Below are positions 37,622 through 48,573 of a stretch of 54,114 nucleotides of DNA, one piece after another; positions within the stretch are counted from its first letter, which is position 1; each line of letters starts with the position of its first letter. The stretch covers positions 1 to 54,114 of the forward strand of contig SPJS01000106.1 in NCBI GenBank assembly GCA_006844705.1, read 5' to 3'. This stretch comes from Methylococcaceae bacterium. GTDB lineage: Bacteria > Pseudomonadota > Gammaproteobacteria > Methylococcales > Methylomonadaceae. A program made the translations under genes and the position numbers. Under the pieces are notes generated by a model. The model ran no database searches. It saw only the letters and a program-made list of their open reading frames with translations, and was not told the origin of the DNA.

Positions 37622-39033
37622 CAAATTGTCCCTCTCTCAGCAATATCCACAAAATGTCCGGCTATAGCCGCTCCTGCTGCCATGGCAGGGCTCACCAAAT
37701 GCGTTCGCCCACCGTAGCCCTGACGACCTTCAAAATTACGATTGGACGTTGATGCACAACGCTCGCCTTCTTCCAGACGGTCAGCGTTCATCGCCAGACA
37801 CATGGAGCAGCCCGGTTCACGCCATTCAAAACCCGCCTTGATAAACACCTGATCCAGCCCTTCCTGCTCGGCCTGTTCTTTCACCAAACCGGACCCCGGC
37901 ACCACCAATGCCTGTTTGACATTGCCCGCCACCTGCTTGCCTTTGGCCACTACTGCCGCCTGGCGCAGGTCTTCGATACGTGAATTGGTACATGAGCCGA
38001 TAAACACCTTATCCACTTTGATATCGGTTATTTTCTCGCCAGCCTGTAAATCCATATATTCCAGTGCTCGCTGCATGCTTTGCTGCTTGACCGCATCAGC
38101 TTCATCTGCCGGATTTGGTACTGTCTGATCTACCGCAACGACCATTTCGGGCGAAGTTCCCCAGGTTACTTGTGGTTTGATATCCGCAGCTTCAAGCTCA
38201 ACCACCTTGTCAAACGAGGCATCAGCATCCGAATGCAGGGTTTGCCAATAATCTACCGCTAATAACCAATGTTCTCCTCTAGGCGAGAATGGACGGTCAC
38301 GGTAATAGTCAATCGTCTTGTCATCGACTGCAATCAGGCCGGTTCGAGCGCCAGCTTCAATCGCCATGTTACACACGGTCATGCGGCCTTCCATACTGAG
38401 ATCACTAATCGCTTCTCCGGCAAATTCGATGGCATAACCGGTACCACCTGCCGTACCTATTTCACCAATAATGGCCAGTACAATATCCTTAGCCGTTACT
38501 CCGTCTTTTACTGCCCCGTTGACTTTAATCAGCAGGTTTTTTGATTTTTTTTGCGTCAGGCACTGTGTGGCTAAGGCATGTTCCACTTCCGAGGTACCGA
38601 TGCCAAACGCCAAGGCCGCCGAGGCACCATGCGTTGAGGTATGTGAATCACCACACACAACCGTCATACCTGGCAACGTTGCTCCCTGTTCCGGCCCGAC
38701 CACATGCACAATACCCTGACGAACATCGGCCATATCAAACTCGGTAATACCGAATTCCTCACAGTTGCTGTCCAGTGTTTCCACCTGTAAACGCGAAACC
38801 GGATCGGCAATTCCCTGATCCCTATCCGTCGTCGGCACATTATGATCTGCAACAGCAAGATTGCGCGCGGTACGCCATAGTTGGCGACCGGCCAAACGCA
38901 AGCCTTCAAACGCCTGCGGTGAAGTGACTTCATGTACCAGTTGACGATCAATATAAATCAGTGAAGACCCATCATCTTCGCTGAAAACCACATGGTCATC
39001 CCACAATTTATCGTATAAAGTTTTACCTGCCAT
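37621..39033 (-). CDS. leuC: 3-isopropylmalate dehydratase large subunit
   Basis: A 470-residue aconitase-family protein. The [4Fe-4S] ligands are Cys in [13 protein letters not shown] and the two Cys of [21 protein letters not shown] holds active-site residues. The next gene, leuD, overlaps it, and adk ends 7 bp upstream, so adk-leuCDB-asd-fimV may be one long transcription unit with inner promoters. Confidence 0.97.
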   Translation of the reverse strand: MAGKTLYDKLWDDHVVFSEDDGSSLIYIDRQLVHEVTSPQAFEGLRLAGRQLWRTARNLAVADHNVPTTDRDQGIADPVSRLQVETLDSNCEEFGITEFDMADVRQGIVHVVGPEQGATLPGMTVVCGDSHTSTHGASAALAFGIGTSEVEHALATQCLTQKKSKNLLIKVNGAVKDGVTAKDIVLAIIGEIGTAGGTGYAIEFAGEAISDLSMEGRMTVCNMAIEAGARTGLIAVDDKTIDYYRDRPFSPRGEHWLLAVDYWQTLHSDADASFDKVVELEAADIKPQVTWGTSPEMVVAVDQTVPNPADEADAVKQQSMQRALEYMDLQAGEKITDIKVDKVFIGSCTNSRIEDLRQAAVVAKGKQVAGNVKQALVVPGSGLVKEQAEQEGLDQVFIKAGFEWREPGCSMCLAMNADRLEEGERCASTSNRNFEGRQGYGGRTHLVSPAMAAGAAIAGHFVDIAERGTI

Positions 39034-39040
39034 TATCCAG

Positions 39041-39760
<720 letters not shown>

Positions 39761-39815
39761 CTATTATATCGCATAACCGGCTCCTGCTTAAAGCTCTGCA
39801 CATTTCACCCCTGTT

Positions 39816-40355
39816 ATGACAGTATCCGAAGCTATCACGGCGACCCAACACTGGCTGGAAAATTTTATAATCCGCTACAACATCTGCCCATTTGCCAAAA
39901 AAGTATTTGATGAGCAGACCATTCGTTATCAATTGGTTGATGCAAGCACATGGGAAGCGGCTTTAGCAACGTTAAATGACGAATGGCGATACCTGAACGC
40001 GCACCCTGAATGCGCAACCACCTTGATCATTTTCTATAATGGCTTGACGGATTTTAACGACTATCTGGATGTTGTCGATATCGCCGACGGACTGTTGGCA
40101 GAACAAGGCTATGAAGGTCTTTACCAACTGGCAAGTTTTCACCCTGACTATGTGTTTGCAGACAGCACAAAAGACGATCCGGCCAATTACAGCAACCGTT
40201 CACCCTATCCCATGCTGCACATCATCCGTGAAAGCAGCATCACAGATGCTCTGGAAAGTTTTGCCCATCCAGAGCATATCCCGCAACGCAATATCAGGTT
40301 GCTGCGGGAAATGGGTGGTTCCAAAATACGCGCGATGCTTACCGGAAAAAATTAG
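39816..40355 (+). CDS. DUF1415 protein
   Basis: A 179-residue protein starting with the family pattern FIIRYNICPFAKKVF, with AEQGYEGLYQLASFHPDYVF and NRSPYPMLHIIRE in the core. The cytosolic DUF1415 family has no known function. The ribosome-binding site is weak. Its stop overlaps by 4 bases with that of the convergent gene at 40352. Confidence 0.85.
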   Translation: MTVSEAITATQHWLENFIIRYNICPFAKKVFDEQTIRYQLVDASTWEAALATLNDEWRYLNAHPECATTLIIFYNGLTDFNDYLDVVDIADGLLAEQGYEGLYQLASFHPDYVFADSTKDDPANYSNRSPYPMLHIIRESSITDALESFAHPEHIPQRNIRLLREMGGSKIRAMLTGKN

Positions 40356-41212
40356 TTGTTATCTTTAGCGTAATAGTCAAACGTATCCCCCCGATGACGT
40401 CTGTGCATCCGTGCTTCCTCAGCTTCACGTTTTTCGCGGTCTTTAGTTCCTGTCAGGTTTTCCAGTTCGGCTTTGACCATTTGATCAAAATGTCTTTTCA
40501 AGGTTGAATCCGTGGGGCGAGGCGGCAGCCCCTCCAGCTTGATTTCTTCAACACCTTCCCTCAACCCCCTGCGGGTACGGCGCTCATTTTCCGCCAGTTC
40601 CATTTTAGCTACTTCAACACTGCCCAAAAATTCCTGAAACCAGGTGGCATCTCTAAATGCCGCCATATCTGGATCAGCCATCACTTCCTGTTCATCGGGC
40701 AAACTGCCATATTCTCTTGACTGCTCTAGTGCCATCAGACACTGATCCTTGCTTTCACGCAACGCGTAAATGCAGGCCAGATTATAAGACGCACTTCCTT
40801 TTTGAATATTTTCGGCCTTGTTGAAAAACTCCAGCGCCAGATCATAACGTTGATCATTGGCAGGCACCTTGGCAATTCTGGCAAGCTCCATATAAGCCAC
40901 CCCTCCATCAATCGCCCCGCCCAGATGAGTTGGAATCATCAGCAGACAAAAACGGAATTTGTCGATGGCGTCAATATATATTTTTTTTGCCTGCTCACCC
41001 TCAAGCGAACGGGCTTCATGTAACAATCCAAAGCCCCAATGATGTAAAGCATCTGCGGTCGTCGTATCTCCCTGAACGACTTTGGCCAAGGCCTCATAAG
41101 CACTTTTATATAACTGACCCGATTTACCGCCGGACGTCTGACGGGCTTCTTCAATACGCTTTTTAGCAGCTTTCAGGCGTGAACCCCGGGAGATGGATGC
41201 AAATACAGACAT
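40352..41212 (-). CDS. TPR-like hypothetical protein
   Basis: A 286-residue helical protein starting MSVFASISRG. The middle (about 60-200) resembles tetratricopeptide repeats with A-x-x-x-Y and F-x-x-A spacing (YDLALEFFNKAENIQKGSASYNLACIYAL). The C-terminal 60 residues are charged, ending with RRHRGDTFDYYAKDNN. There is no signal peptide. The start at 41212 is chosen for GAGGA 6 bases upstream; an upstream ATG at 41263 would add 17 unusual residues. Function is unknown; it may be a protein-protein adaptor. Confidence 0.7.
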   Translation of the reverse strand: MSVFASISRGSRLKAAKKRIEEARQTSGGKSGQLYKSAYEALAKVVQGDTTTADALHHWGFGLLHEARSLEGEQAKKIYIDAIDKFRFCLLMIPTHLGGAIDGGVAYMELARIAKVPANDQRYDLALEFFNKAENIQKGSASYNLACIYALRESKDQCLMALEQSREYGSLPDEQEVMADPDMAAFRDATWFQEFLGSVEVAKMELAENERRTRRGLREGVEEIKLEGLPPRPTDSTLKRHFDQMVKAELENLTGTKDREKREAEEARMHRRHRGDTFDYYAKDNN

Positions 41213-41288
41213 GGGTTTCCTCGTAAATTGTAGGCAGGTGTTAAAATGGCAGAGATAGTACAACAGCTATGCCACGTTATAAAGAAAA

Positions 41289-41591
41289 ATGACTCAATCT
41301 GATACTGATCTGGAACAAGCCAAAGTCAATCTGGAAACCTCTTTGATCGCCTGGAGCGAACTGCAACGCTTTTTTGCACAGGGCCTCACCCTATTTATCT
41401 CTGCTGAACTCGATCTGGTTGAAATGGCCAGCCATTTTTCAGCCGATAATAAAGCGCTTATTGAGCCGCTGATCAATGCAAACCAGATTCATACGGTCTC
41501 AGATCAGCAGGCATTGCAATGGATCGAGTCAGATGCCGAAGTGTGGGCAGTGGTTGTTAAACCCTGGATTCTGGTACAAGACAAAAGCTGA
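41289..41591 (+). CDS. DUF2288 protein
   Basis: A 100-residue protein with the family patterns AWSELQRFFAQGLTLFISAELDLVEMA at its centre and AVVVKPWILVQDK at the end. The function is unknown. It diverges from the TPR-like gene with 76 bp between and ends 10 bp before the convergent carbonic anhydrase gene stop. Confidence 0.82.
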   Translation: MTQSDTDLEQAKVNLETSLIAWSELQRFFAQGLTLFISAELDLVEMASHFSADNKALIEPLINANQIHTVSDQQALQWIESDAEVWAVVVKPWILVQDKS

Positions 41592-41601
41592 TATTTTTAT
41601 A

Positions 41602-42144
41602 TTATTGATCAGCCAAATTTTGCAAATGCTCATTTTTCAGCACCACATAATGTTCGGCTGAATAATGCAGAAACTGTTTTTCCTTATCGGTGAGCGGGCG
41701 TACCTGACGGGCAGGTGAGCCGACGTAAAGATAACCGCTTTCCAGTTTTTTTCCGGGGGCTACCAAGGCACCCGCACCCAGCATGACATAATCTTCAATT
41801 ACAGCGCCATCCATGACAATGGCACCGATGCCGATCAGACAATAATCACCTACGGTACATGCGTGAACCACGGCTTTATGTCCAATCGTTACGTATTTGC
41901 CAATGGATAAAGGGTAACCTTTATCGGTGTATTCTCCGGCATGAGTAACATGCAGCACCGACCCATCCTGCACATTGGTACCTTCGCCGATGCTGATATG
42001 CTCCACATCGCCACGTAACACTGTCATTGGCCAGATCGAGACATCATCCGCCAAATGAACATTGCCGATGACAACCGCACTGTCATCAATTAATACATTG
42101 TCGCCCGTCTTGGGCGTGTGATTGTTAAACGACCTGATAGTCAC
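41602..42144 (-). CDS. Gamma-class carbonic anhydrase family protein
   Basis: A 180-residue left-handed beta-helix protein with hexapeptide turns. The motif DVSIWPMTVLRGDVEHISIGEGTNVQDGSVLHVTH and three zinc-binding His candidates (LHVTHAG, TIGHKAVVHAC) are typical of the YrdA/gamma-CA family. Some members hydrate CO2, many are of unclear activity. It uses a GTG start with GGAG upstream. Confidence 0.9.
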   Translation of the reverse strand: MTIRSFNNHTPKTGDNVLIDDSAVVIGNVHLADDVSIWPMTVLRGDVEHISIGEGTNVQDGSVLHVTHAGEYTDKGYPLSIGKYVTIGHKAVVHACTVGDYCLIGIGAIVMDGAVIEDYVMLGAGALVAPGKKLESGYLYVGSPARQVRPLTDKEKQFLHYSAEHYVVLKNEHLQNLADQ

Positions 42145-42308
42145 ACTTACTCCATATCTTTTCTATACTGAAACTATTCACGCAAAGAAACGCTGAATAG
42201 CCAGTTATGCTAATGGATAAGCCTCATCAATGCATCTTTAATTTTGATGCCGTTCACGGACATGGCTTCAGCACGTTATCGTCCACAACCAAAAAAGGTA
42301 GTTTAACC

Positions 42309-43313
42309 ATGATTCAGGGTTTAAAAAGACAGCTGCGTTCCGTTATCGAATGGAAAAACCCTCCCACCGATGCACTGATGATGCAATGGACCGAAAACGG
42401 TGACGAAATTAAAAATGCATCCAAATTAATCGTGGGTCCCGGCCAAGGCTGTATCTTCGTGTATGAAGGCAAGGTGCAATCCGTCATTGATGAAGAATGC
42501 ATGATCGAACTGGACACCGCCAATATTCCGTTCTGGACCACGATCAAGAAATTCATGCAATTGTTTGAAAGCGAGCACAAAGTCGGCATTTACTTTTATC
42601 GCAAAAGCAAAGTGCTGGATCAAAAATGGGGCACGCCGTCGCCAATCAAGTACGATGACCCAAAATATCAATTCCCTGTCGGCTTGAAAGCCTTTGGCAA
42701 CTACAGTTATTGCATTTATGACCCGAAAGCTTTTTTCGTCAGCGTGGTTGGCAGCCATCAGGCATTTAATGCCCATGATTTCAGGGCGGTGATGTCGGCA
42801 CGGATTATTCACCCCATTGCCGATTATCTTGCCGAAAACCAATACAGCTATGCTGAAATTGACAGCAAACGCGAGGAAATTGCCCGTGGCATCTCCATCA
42901 AACTGTCTATTGCATTTCGCAAACTGGGGTTTGATATTACCGATTTCCGTATTGAAGGCACAGACTTTGATGAAGACACCCAGCAACGCATCAATCGCAT
43001 TGCCGATTTAACCACAGAAGCTCATGCTGCCAAAGCCGTCGGCATGAATTACGCCGACATGCAAAAACTGGAAGCCATGCGAGATGCTGCCCAAAACGAA
43101 GGTGGCGGTGCCGGCATGGGTATGGGACTGGGGGCAGGAATTGGCCTGGGACAAGCGATGTCGCAGTCTCTGACAGAAGTGCCCTCAGCGGACGGAACAG
43201 CAGGCAACGACCCCATGGCCAAACTGACCCAATTGAAAAAAATGTTTGAAGCCGAACTGATCACCGAACAGGAATACGCCGACAAAAAACAGCACATTCT
43301 TGAAACGCTATAA
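42309..43313 (+). CDS. SPFH/YdjI-like protein with SHOCT tail
   Basis: A 334-residue cytosolic protein starting MIQGLKRQL. A virion-core/YdjI-type SPFH domain (about 1-220: ALMMQWTENGDEIKNASKLIVGPGQGCIFVYEG) is followed by a Gly/Met-rich linker (about 265-285) and a SHOCT helix pair (DPMAKLTQLKKMFEAELITEQEYADKK) at the C-terminus. SHOCT domains often aid oligomerisation; SPFH proteins form ring-like scaffolds at membranes. It is followed in 11 bp by a zinc-ribbon gene. A longer start at 42207 is open but lacks a good ribosome-binding site. Confidence 0.8.
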   Translation: MIQGLKRQLRSVIEWKNPPTDALMMQWTENGDEIKNASKLIVGPGQGCIFVYEGKVQSVIDEECMIELDTANIPFWTTIKKFMQLFESEHKVGIYFYRKSKVLDQKWGTPSPIKYDDPKYQFPVGLKAFGNYSYCIYDPKAFFVSVVGSHQAFNAHDFRAVMSARIIHPIADYLAENQYSYAEIDSKREEIARGISIKLSIAFRKLGFDITDFRIEGTDFDEDTQQRINRIADLTTEAHAAKAVGMNYADMQKLEAMRDAAQNEGGGAGMGMGLGAGIGLGQAMSQSLTEVPSADGTAGNDPMAKLTQLKKMFEAELITEQEYADKKQHILETL

Positions 43314-43324
43314 TCAGAAATTTT

Positions 43325-43972
43325 ATGGCCCGCTGCACATCCTGCTCTGCCCCGCTGCTTGCCAATAGCAATATCTGCCGGTACTGCGGTATCCGCAACG
43401 ATATTGACCTGCATGCGCAAAATTACACATCCCTGAATCAGTCTGAACGCATCTGCCCTGAATGTGACACCGCCATGCACACTATCGAGCTGGCCATGCC
43501 AACACCCTTGCATGTGGAACGCTGTGAAAGATGCTTTGGCATTTTTTTTGATCCGGGCGAAATTCAAATTCTGCTGGAAAATTCAGTCTCCGGTGTATTT
43601 GATATCAATAAATCACTGATGCGCACCATCAACAAGGAGCGCTTTCAGAATAAATCCGTGAAATATGTCAAATGCCCGGATTGCCGGGTGTTAATGAATC
43701 GGGTAAATTTCGGGCATCGCAGCGGTGTTGTGGTAGACCAATGCAAAAAACACGGCATCTGGCTGGAAAGTGGTGAAATCATTCACCTGCTGGAATGGAA
43801 AAAAGCGGGCGGACAGATGCTGCATAAACAGCACTCTGCCTCCAAACAGGAACCGCCGCTACGCAATTACCGGCAATCTACAGCGCAATCGCAGGACCCA
43901 GTGGTTTTCACAAATGCCTCAGATGACCTGTTCGATTCTCTGACGTCCGTTGTGATGTCGTTGTTCAAATAG
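43325..43972 (+). CDS. Zinc-ribbon (zf-TFIIB-like) protein
   Basis: A 215-residue soluble protein with three zinc modules: [19 protein letters not shown] at the N-terminus, CPECDTAMH with [14 protein letters not shown], and [10 protein letters not shown] with [15 protein letters not shown]. The second and third units match the zf-TFIIB layout of C-x2-C and C-x2-C/H followed by G-x-(W/F)-x-x-(S/P)GE. The C-terminal 50 residues are low complexity. It probably acts with the SPFH/SHOCT protein, since the two are 11 bp apart. Confidence 0.82.
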   Translation: MARCTSCSAPLLANSNICRYCGIRNDIDLHAQNYTSLNQSERICPECDTAMHTIELAMPTPLHVERCERCFGIFFDPGEIQILLENSVSGVFDINKSLMRTINKERFQNKSVKYVKCPDCRVLMNRVNFGHRSGVVVDQCKKHGIWLESGEIIHLLEWKKAGGQMLHKQHSASKQEPPLRNYRQSTAQSQDPVVFTNASDDLFDSLTSVVMSLFK

Positions 43973-43985
43973 CCAGATTACGTTG

Positions 43986-46013
43986 TCATAACAATGGCGC
44001 AATCACCAACGACACAATCGCCATCAGTTTAACCACAATATTCAGCGCCGGGCCAGATGTATCCTTGAACGGGTCGCCCACCGTATCGCCACACACGGCA
44101 GCTTTGTGTTCATCACTGCCCTTACCCCCATAAGCACCGCCTTCGATCAGCTTTTTTGCATTGTCCCAGGCACCGCCCGCGTTGGCCATAAACAGAGCAA
44201 GCAACACCCCGCTTAACAATGACCCTGCCAACACTCCGCCCAATGCCTGCTTATCCAGAATAAACCCGACCAGCACTGGCGTCATCACTGTGATCACACC
44301 GGGCAAAATCATTTCCCGTAACGATGCTTTAGTGGAAATTTCAATACAGCTGGAAGAATCCGGCTCAGTCTCACCTTCCATCAATCCTGGAATTTCACGA
44401 AACTGACGGCGAACTTCTTCGACCATATCCTGCGCCGCTTTACCCACTGAGTCCATCGTCATTGCGCCCACCAGAAACGGTATCGCGCCACCAATAAATA
44501 ATCCGATCACCACCAGCGGATTCAATAAATCAATCGAGGATAACTGCGCAGCGCTGGCAAATGCGGAAAACAAGGCCAAAGCTGTCAACGCAGCCGAACC
44601 GATGGCAAAGCCCTTGCCTACCGCCGCCGTAGTATTGCCAATGGCATCCAGCGCATCAGTAATTGCCCTCGTTTCACTGCCAAGTTCTGCCATTTCGCTG
44701 ATGCCACCCGCGTTATCGGCGATCGGCCCATAGGCATCAACCGACATGGTCACCCCGGTCGTCGCCAGCATACCTACCGCAGCAATGCCTATACCGTACA
44801 AGCCTGCCGCATAATAGGCGAGAAAAATAGCAAGACAAATCCCCAACACCGGAAAAATGGTTGACCGCATACCGATACCCAAACCAGCAATAATATTCGT
44901 CGCCGGGCCAAACCTGGATGCTTCCGCAATGCTTTCAATGGGCGAGCGCGCAGTGAAATAATCGGTCACCCGTCCAATAAAAATGCCCACCGCCGTTCCA
45001 GCGAGCACAGCATAAAACGGCCCATCAATGTCAGTCACCCGCCCTGGCATCTTAAACTGCAACCCCAAGCCATGAATGAAGATAAAGGCCATAATCAAAA
45101 ACAATACTGCCGCTAACCAGGTGACTGCCTCAAGTGCATGCGCCGGATTTATTTTTTTGAAGACATTCATACTCAGCACGCCCACCATGGAAGCCAGCAA
45201 GCCCATGACGATAAGTGCAATTGGCAGCATCAAAGCTTTCGGCTGCATCGCGGCAACATCTATATAGTTAGTGGCTGATGCAGCAATGGCAATCGTGGCA
45301 ATCACCGAGCCGACATAGGACTCGAAAATATCCGCGCCCATCCCGGCGGTATCCCCCACATTGTCGCCTACATTATCTGCAATCGTCGCCGGATTACGGG
45401 GATCATCCTCCGGAATTCCTGCCTCCACCTTGCCAACCAGGTCAGCACCGACATCGGCTGCCTTGGTGTAAATGCCACCTCCGATTCTGGCAAACAGGGC
45501 AATGGAAGAAGCTCCCATGGCAAAACCACTGAGTATTTTGTAATGTGAGACCTGTGCTGGATCAATCAGAATAAACACGGTGGACACGCCAACCAGCCCC
45601 AGTGATGCGACAGACAACCCCATAACCGAGCCACCACCGAACGCGACCAGCAATGCAGAACCCATGCCCTGCTGATTTGCCGCAGCCGAGGTGCGTACAT
45701 TAGCCCGGGTCGCCGCCTTCATGCCGAAAAAACCGGCAAACATGGAACAGCCCGCTCCGCCCAGAAAGGCTAGCGCAGTACCTTGCCCAATGAATATGAA
45801 AATCAATACCGCCACAACCAGCACGAAAATCGACAGAATCTGATATTCAGACTTCAGGAACACCATTGCACCATCATGGATTAATACCGCGATGGCACGC
45901 ATTTTTTCCGAGCCTTCATCCAGCCTCAGAATCAGCTGATAAATCACAAAGGCAAAAATAATCCCCGCCATTCCGACAAATGGAGCGATAAATTTTACTG
46001 TCTCCAGGTTCAT
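43986..46013 (-). CDS. hppA: Membrane-bound ion-translocating pyrophosphatase
   Basis: A 675-residue, about 16-TM pump that couples PPi hydrolysis to ion export. The PPi motifs [41 protein letters not shown] and [13 protein letters not shown] and the C-terminal [14 protein letters not shown] are intact. The ion-gate residues read Asp228 and Glu231 (ADIFESY), as in Na+-PPases such as that of Thermotoga. The K+-dependence positions read Ala463 and Gly466 in [10 protein letters not shown], pointing to a K+-dependent enzyme. GGGAG lies just before the ATG. It lies 63 bp downstream of the V-ATPase A gene and may be co-transcribed with it. Confidence 0.95.
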   Translation of the reverse strand: MNLETVKFIAPFVGMAGIIFAFVIYQLILRLDEGSEKMRAIAVLIHDGAMVFLKSEYQILSIFVLVVAVLIFIFIGQGTALAFLGGAGCSMFAGFFGMKAATRANVRTSAAANQQGMGSALLVAFGGGSVMGLSVASLGLVGVSTVFILIDPAQVSHYKILSGFAMGASSIALFARIGGGIYTKAADVGADLVGKVEAGIPEDDPRNPATIADNVGDNVGDTAGMGADIFESYVGSVIATIAIAASATNYIDVAAMQPKALMLPIALIVMGLLASMVGVLSMNVFKKINPAHALEAVTWLAAVLFLIMAFIFIHGLGLQFKMPGRVTDIDGPFYAVLAGTAVGIFIGRVTDYFTARSPIESIAEASRFGPATNIIAGLGIGMRSTIFPVLGICLAIFLAYYAAGLYGIGIAAVGMLATTGVTMSVDAYGPIADNAGGISEMAELGSETRAITDALDAIGNTTAAVGKGFAIGSAALTALALFSAFASAAQLSSIDLLNPLVVIGLFIGGAIPFLVGAMTMDSVGKAAQDMVEEVRRQFREIPGLMEGETEPDSSSCIEISTKASLREMILPGVITVMTPVLVGFILDKQALGGVLAGSLLSGVLLALFMANAGGAWDNAKKLIEGGAYGGKGSDEHKAAVCGDTVGDPFKDTSGPALNIVVKLMAIVSLVIAPLL

Positions 46014-46076
46014 TGAGTCTCCCGTGTAGTAAGGTTAATAGTGGTTTAAATAAGCAAACATTAAGCGATTATATAA

Positions 46077-47903
46077 TTAAAAAGCTTGTCTGCTTTCATG
46101 CTCCTCAGCTAGAGCAATCACTCTCTCCCGCAAGCTATGAAATTCTCCGGTTTGGAACTTTGCATAATTCAGGTTTTTATACAAACCGGTCAGGCGGGTG
46201 AAATAATCTCTGGCCTGTTTCTGGTCGTCAAAGTGATAGGATTTATTCACCAGTTGATGCAGCAAGGCAAAACTTTGCTGCTGGCGTTCGATCGGCACGG
46301 CAACATCGACATCATCAAACGCATCCTGTTGCAAATACACCATATCGACAAACAGTGCCGATTGATAGGTGACATAATCCTGCAAGGTTATTCCCTCTTC
46401 GCCCGCCACCTGAATCATTTGATAAATATCATCACCGCGTTGTAACAATGCCAGCATTTGCTGCACCTGCGTCGTCCAGGCATCCGTCAGGTTATCCGCA
46501 TACCAGCCATTTAGCTGATCCAGATACCGTGACCAGGAAATCAGCGGGTCTACCGCCGGGTAAAAGCGTTTATATGCGCGATCCGCACTGAGTCCAAGAA
46601 AGGTTTTCACGGTGCTTAATGTGGATTGGGTGACCGGCTCCTCAAAATTGCCGCCGGCCGGGGATACGGTGCCTATCAGGGTCAGGCTACCTTGACTGTC
46701 ATCCTGCGCAGCGATGACCCCGGCACGTTCATATACGGCCTTGATTGCCGAATCCAGATAGGCGGGAAAGGCTTCCTCACCCGGAATTTCTTCCAGCCGT
46801 GCGGATGTTTCACGCATTGCCTGCGCCCAGCGCGAGGTGGAATCGGCCAGCAGCAACACATTCAGCCCCATCTGGCGATAATATTCGCCCAGGGTGATGC
46901 CGGTATAAATAGAGGCTTCGCGCGCAGCCACCGGCATTGAAGAGGTGTTGCAAATGATAATAGTGCGATCCATCAGTGAACCACCGCCAAACGGATCGGA
47001 AAGCTGCGGAAATTCGGTGATGGTCTCGACAATCTCTCCGGCACGTTCACCGCAGGCCACCACAATCACAATATCGACATCAGAATTACGCGCCAACAGA
47101 TGTTGCAACACGGTTTTTCCGGCACCAAACGGCCCCGGAATACACCCTGTACCGCCCTGGGCAATCGGAAAAAATGTATCGATCAGACGTAATTGGGTAA
47201 TCAATGGTTTATCCGGATACAGCCGTTCGGCCTGATTGTTCAGCAACATGCGCGAGGCCAGCGGGATTCGCACCGGCCAGGATTGCTTTAAAAATATTTT
47301 TCGCTGCTGCCCGCCGCTCAGCCGAATCAGTGCCACCGCCTCGCTGACATTGACATGCCCGCTTTGAATCCAGCTGATTTCCGCCACGCCCTGTACATCG
47401 AACGGAATCATGATCTTGTGGGTAAAACGCCGCTCCACCACGGTACCGATCACCGACCCGGCCTGCACCTTATCCCCACTTTGCAGTTGCGCACTGAATG
47501 CCCAGACAGTATTTTCATCCAGCGCCGGCATGTCCACCCCGCGCGGCAGAAAATACCCATATTCACCGGCAAGTCCATCAAGCGGATTCTGCAGGCCGTC
47601 ATACACCTGTCCAAGCAGCCCCGGCCCCAGTTCAACCGACAACATGTGTCCGGATTGTTCAACGCGGTCGCCAACACCGACACCCGAGGTACTCTCATAC
47701 ACCTGAACATCGGCCTTATCACCGCGGATACGCAAAATTTCGGCTTTTAGCCGTACCGGATGCTCTTCGCGACTGCGTCCAGGCAGAATATACACCACTT
47801 CATTCTTGGTCAGCGCCTGCTCACTGTCCGGCAAAGCCTGTATCGACACAATATCATCCTGCACGGCAATAACGCGCGCACTGTGGGTGGTTTGTTCAGT
47901 CAT
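46077..47903 (-). CDS. atpA: V/A-type ATPase catalytic subunit A
   Basis: About 608 residues. Walker A GPFGAGKT is at about 257-264, Walker B-type VVACGERAGEIVETI follows, and the non-homologous insert (about 100-200) specific to A subunits is present. The typical ADSTSRWAQAMRE motif is seen. It is the catalytic head subunit of the rotary ATPase; the cytosolic A3B3 ring would pair with subunit B. The ATG at 47903 overlaps the preceding gene by 8 bases. It is the last V-ATPase gene; hppA follows. Confidence 0.94.
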   Translation of the reverse strand: MTEQTTHSARVIAVQDDIVSIQALPDSEQALTKNEVVYILPGRSREEHPVRLKAEILRIRGDKADVQVYESTSGVGVGDRVEQSGHMLSVELGPGLLGQVYDGLQNPLDGLAGEYGYFLPRGVDMPALDENTVWAFSAQLQSGDKVQAGSVIGTVVERRFTHKIMIPFDVQGVAEISWIQSGHVNVSEAVALIRLSGGQQRKIFLKQSWPVRIPLASRMLLNNQAERLYPDKPLITQLRLIDTFFPIAQGGTGCIPGPFGAGKTVLQHLLARNSDVDIVIVVACGERAGEIVETITEFPQLSDPFGGGSLMDRTIIICNTSSMPVAAREASIYTGITLGEYYRQMGLNVLLLADSTSRWAQAMRETSARLEEIPGEEAFPAYLDSAIKAVYERAGVIAAQDDSQGSLTLIGTVSPAGGNFEEPVTQSTLSTVKTFLGLSADRAYKRFYPAVDPLISWSRYLDQLNGWYADNLTDAWTTQVQQMLALLQRGDDIYQMIQVAGEEGITLQDYVTYQSALFVDMVYLQQDAFDDVDVAVPIERQQQSFALLHQLVNKSYHFDDQKQARDYFTRLTGLYKNLNYAKFQTGEFHSLRERVIALAEEHESRQAF

Positions 47904-48573
47904 GCTCAACCTGTAACATACATTGATCGACGATACGGTTAAAGCGCTCCAGCGCCGCTTGCGCCTCGCACTGCCGCCAGCGGTTAATCACGTCCCAGCG
48001 CAGCACATAAATCACCACCGCTTCAAAGTCGAAATAATGGCCAAAACCCTGCCGTTCATATTGCTGCCAGACCAGATTCAATAACAATTTTTCCAGCGCC
48101 AGCGCCTGTTCTTCATCGATCAGACGGGCAGCTTCTTCCAGCCACGGAAAATGTCTGCCCAGCCCGAAATCCGCCTGCTGCCAGTTACGTGTAATCATCA
48201 GCGGCCAGCGACCAAAGCCTTTGACTTCATCTTCGCCTGTCGGAACCACCCCTTGCTGTCGATGACGCAGTGCGGCAATCAGAGTACGCATTTCCAGCCG
48301 CCACATAATCATGCGTCGGAAGAATTCATTGCTGACCTGTGGTAAATAGCGGCTGGCATGCTGAACGAAATCATCATCACTGGATTGCGCCATGGTTGAC
48401 CAGTACAACACTTCATTGATCAACGCCAAATCCCGCGCGTCTTCCTCATCCAGCCATTGCAGACGTTTGTTCAGCTGAATCTCGCTGACGGGCGTATGCT
48501 CGCTGTCAAATAAATCCCGTTTATGCTGCGGCAGGCTGCTCACCAACAGCGTATATTGATTTTTTTTGTGCAT
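47896..48573 (-). CDS. V-type ATPase cluster protein (DUF2764-like)
   Basis: A 225-residue, highly charged helical protein between the E and A genes. Its place and size match the DUF2764 protein of chlamydial and spirochaetal V-ATPase clusters. The segment FFRRMIMWRLEMRTLIAALRHR recalls subunit C, so it may fill the central-stalk socket role, but that is inference. There is no signal peptide or membrane segment. The ATG overlaps the E stop (TAATG). Confidence 0.7.
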   Translation of the reverse strand: MHKKNQYTLLVSSLPQHKRDLFDSEHTPVSEIQLNKRLQWLDEEDARDLALINEVLYWSTMAQSSDDDFVQHASRYLPQVSNEFFRRMIMWRLEMRTLIAALRHRQQGVVPTGEDEVKGFGRWPLMITRNWQQADFGLGRHFPWLEEAARLIDEEQALALEKLLLNLVWQQYERQGFGHYFDFEAVVIYVLRWDVINRWRQCEAQAALERFNRIVDQCMLQVEHD

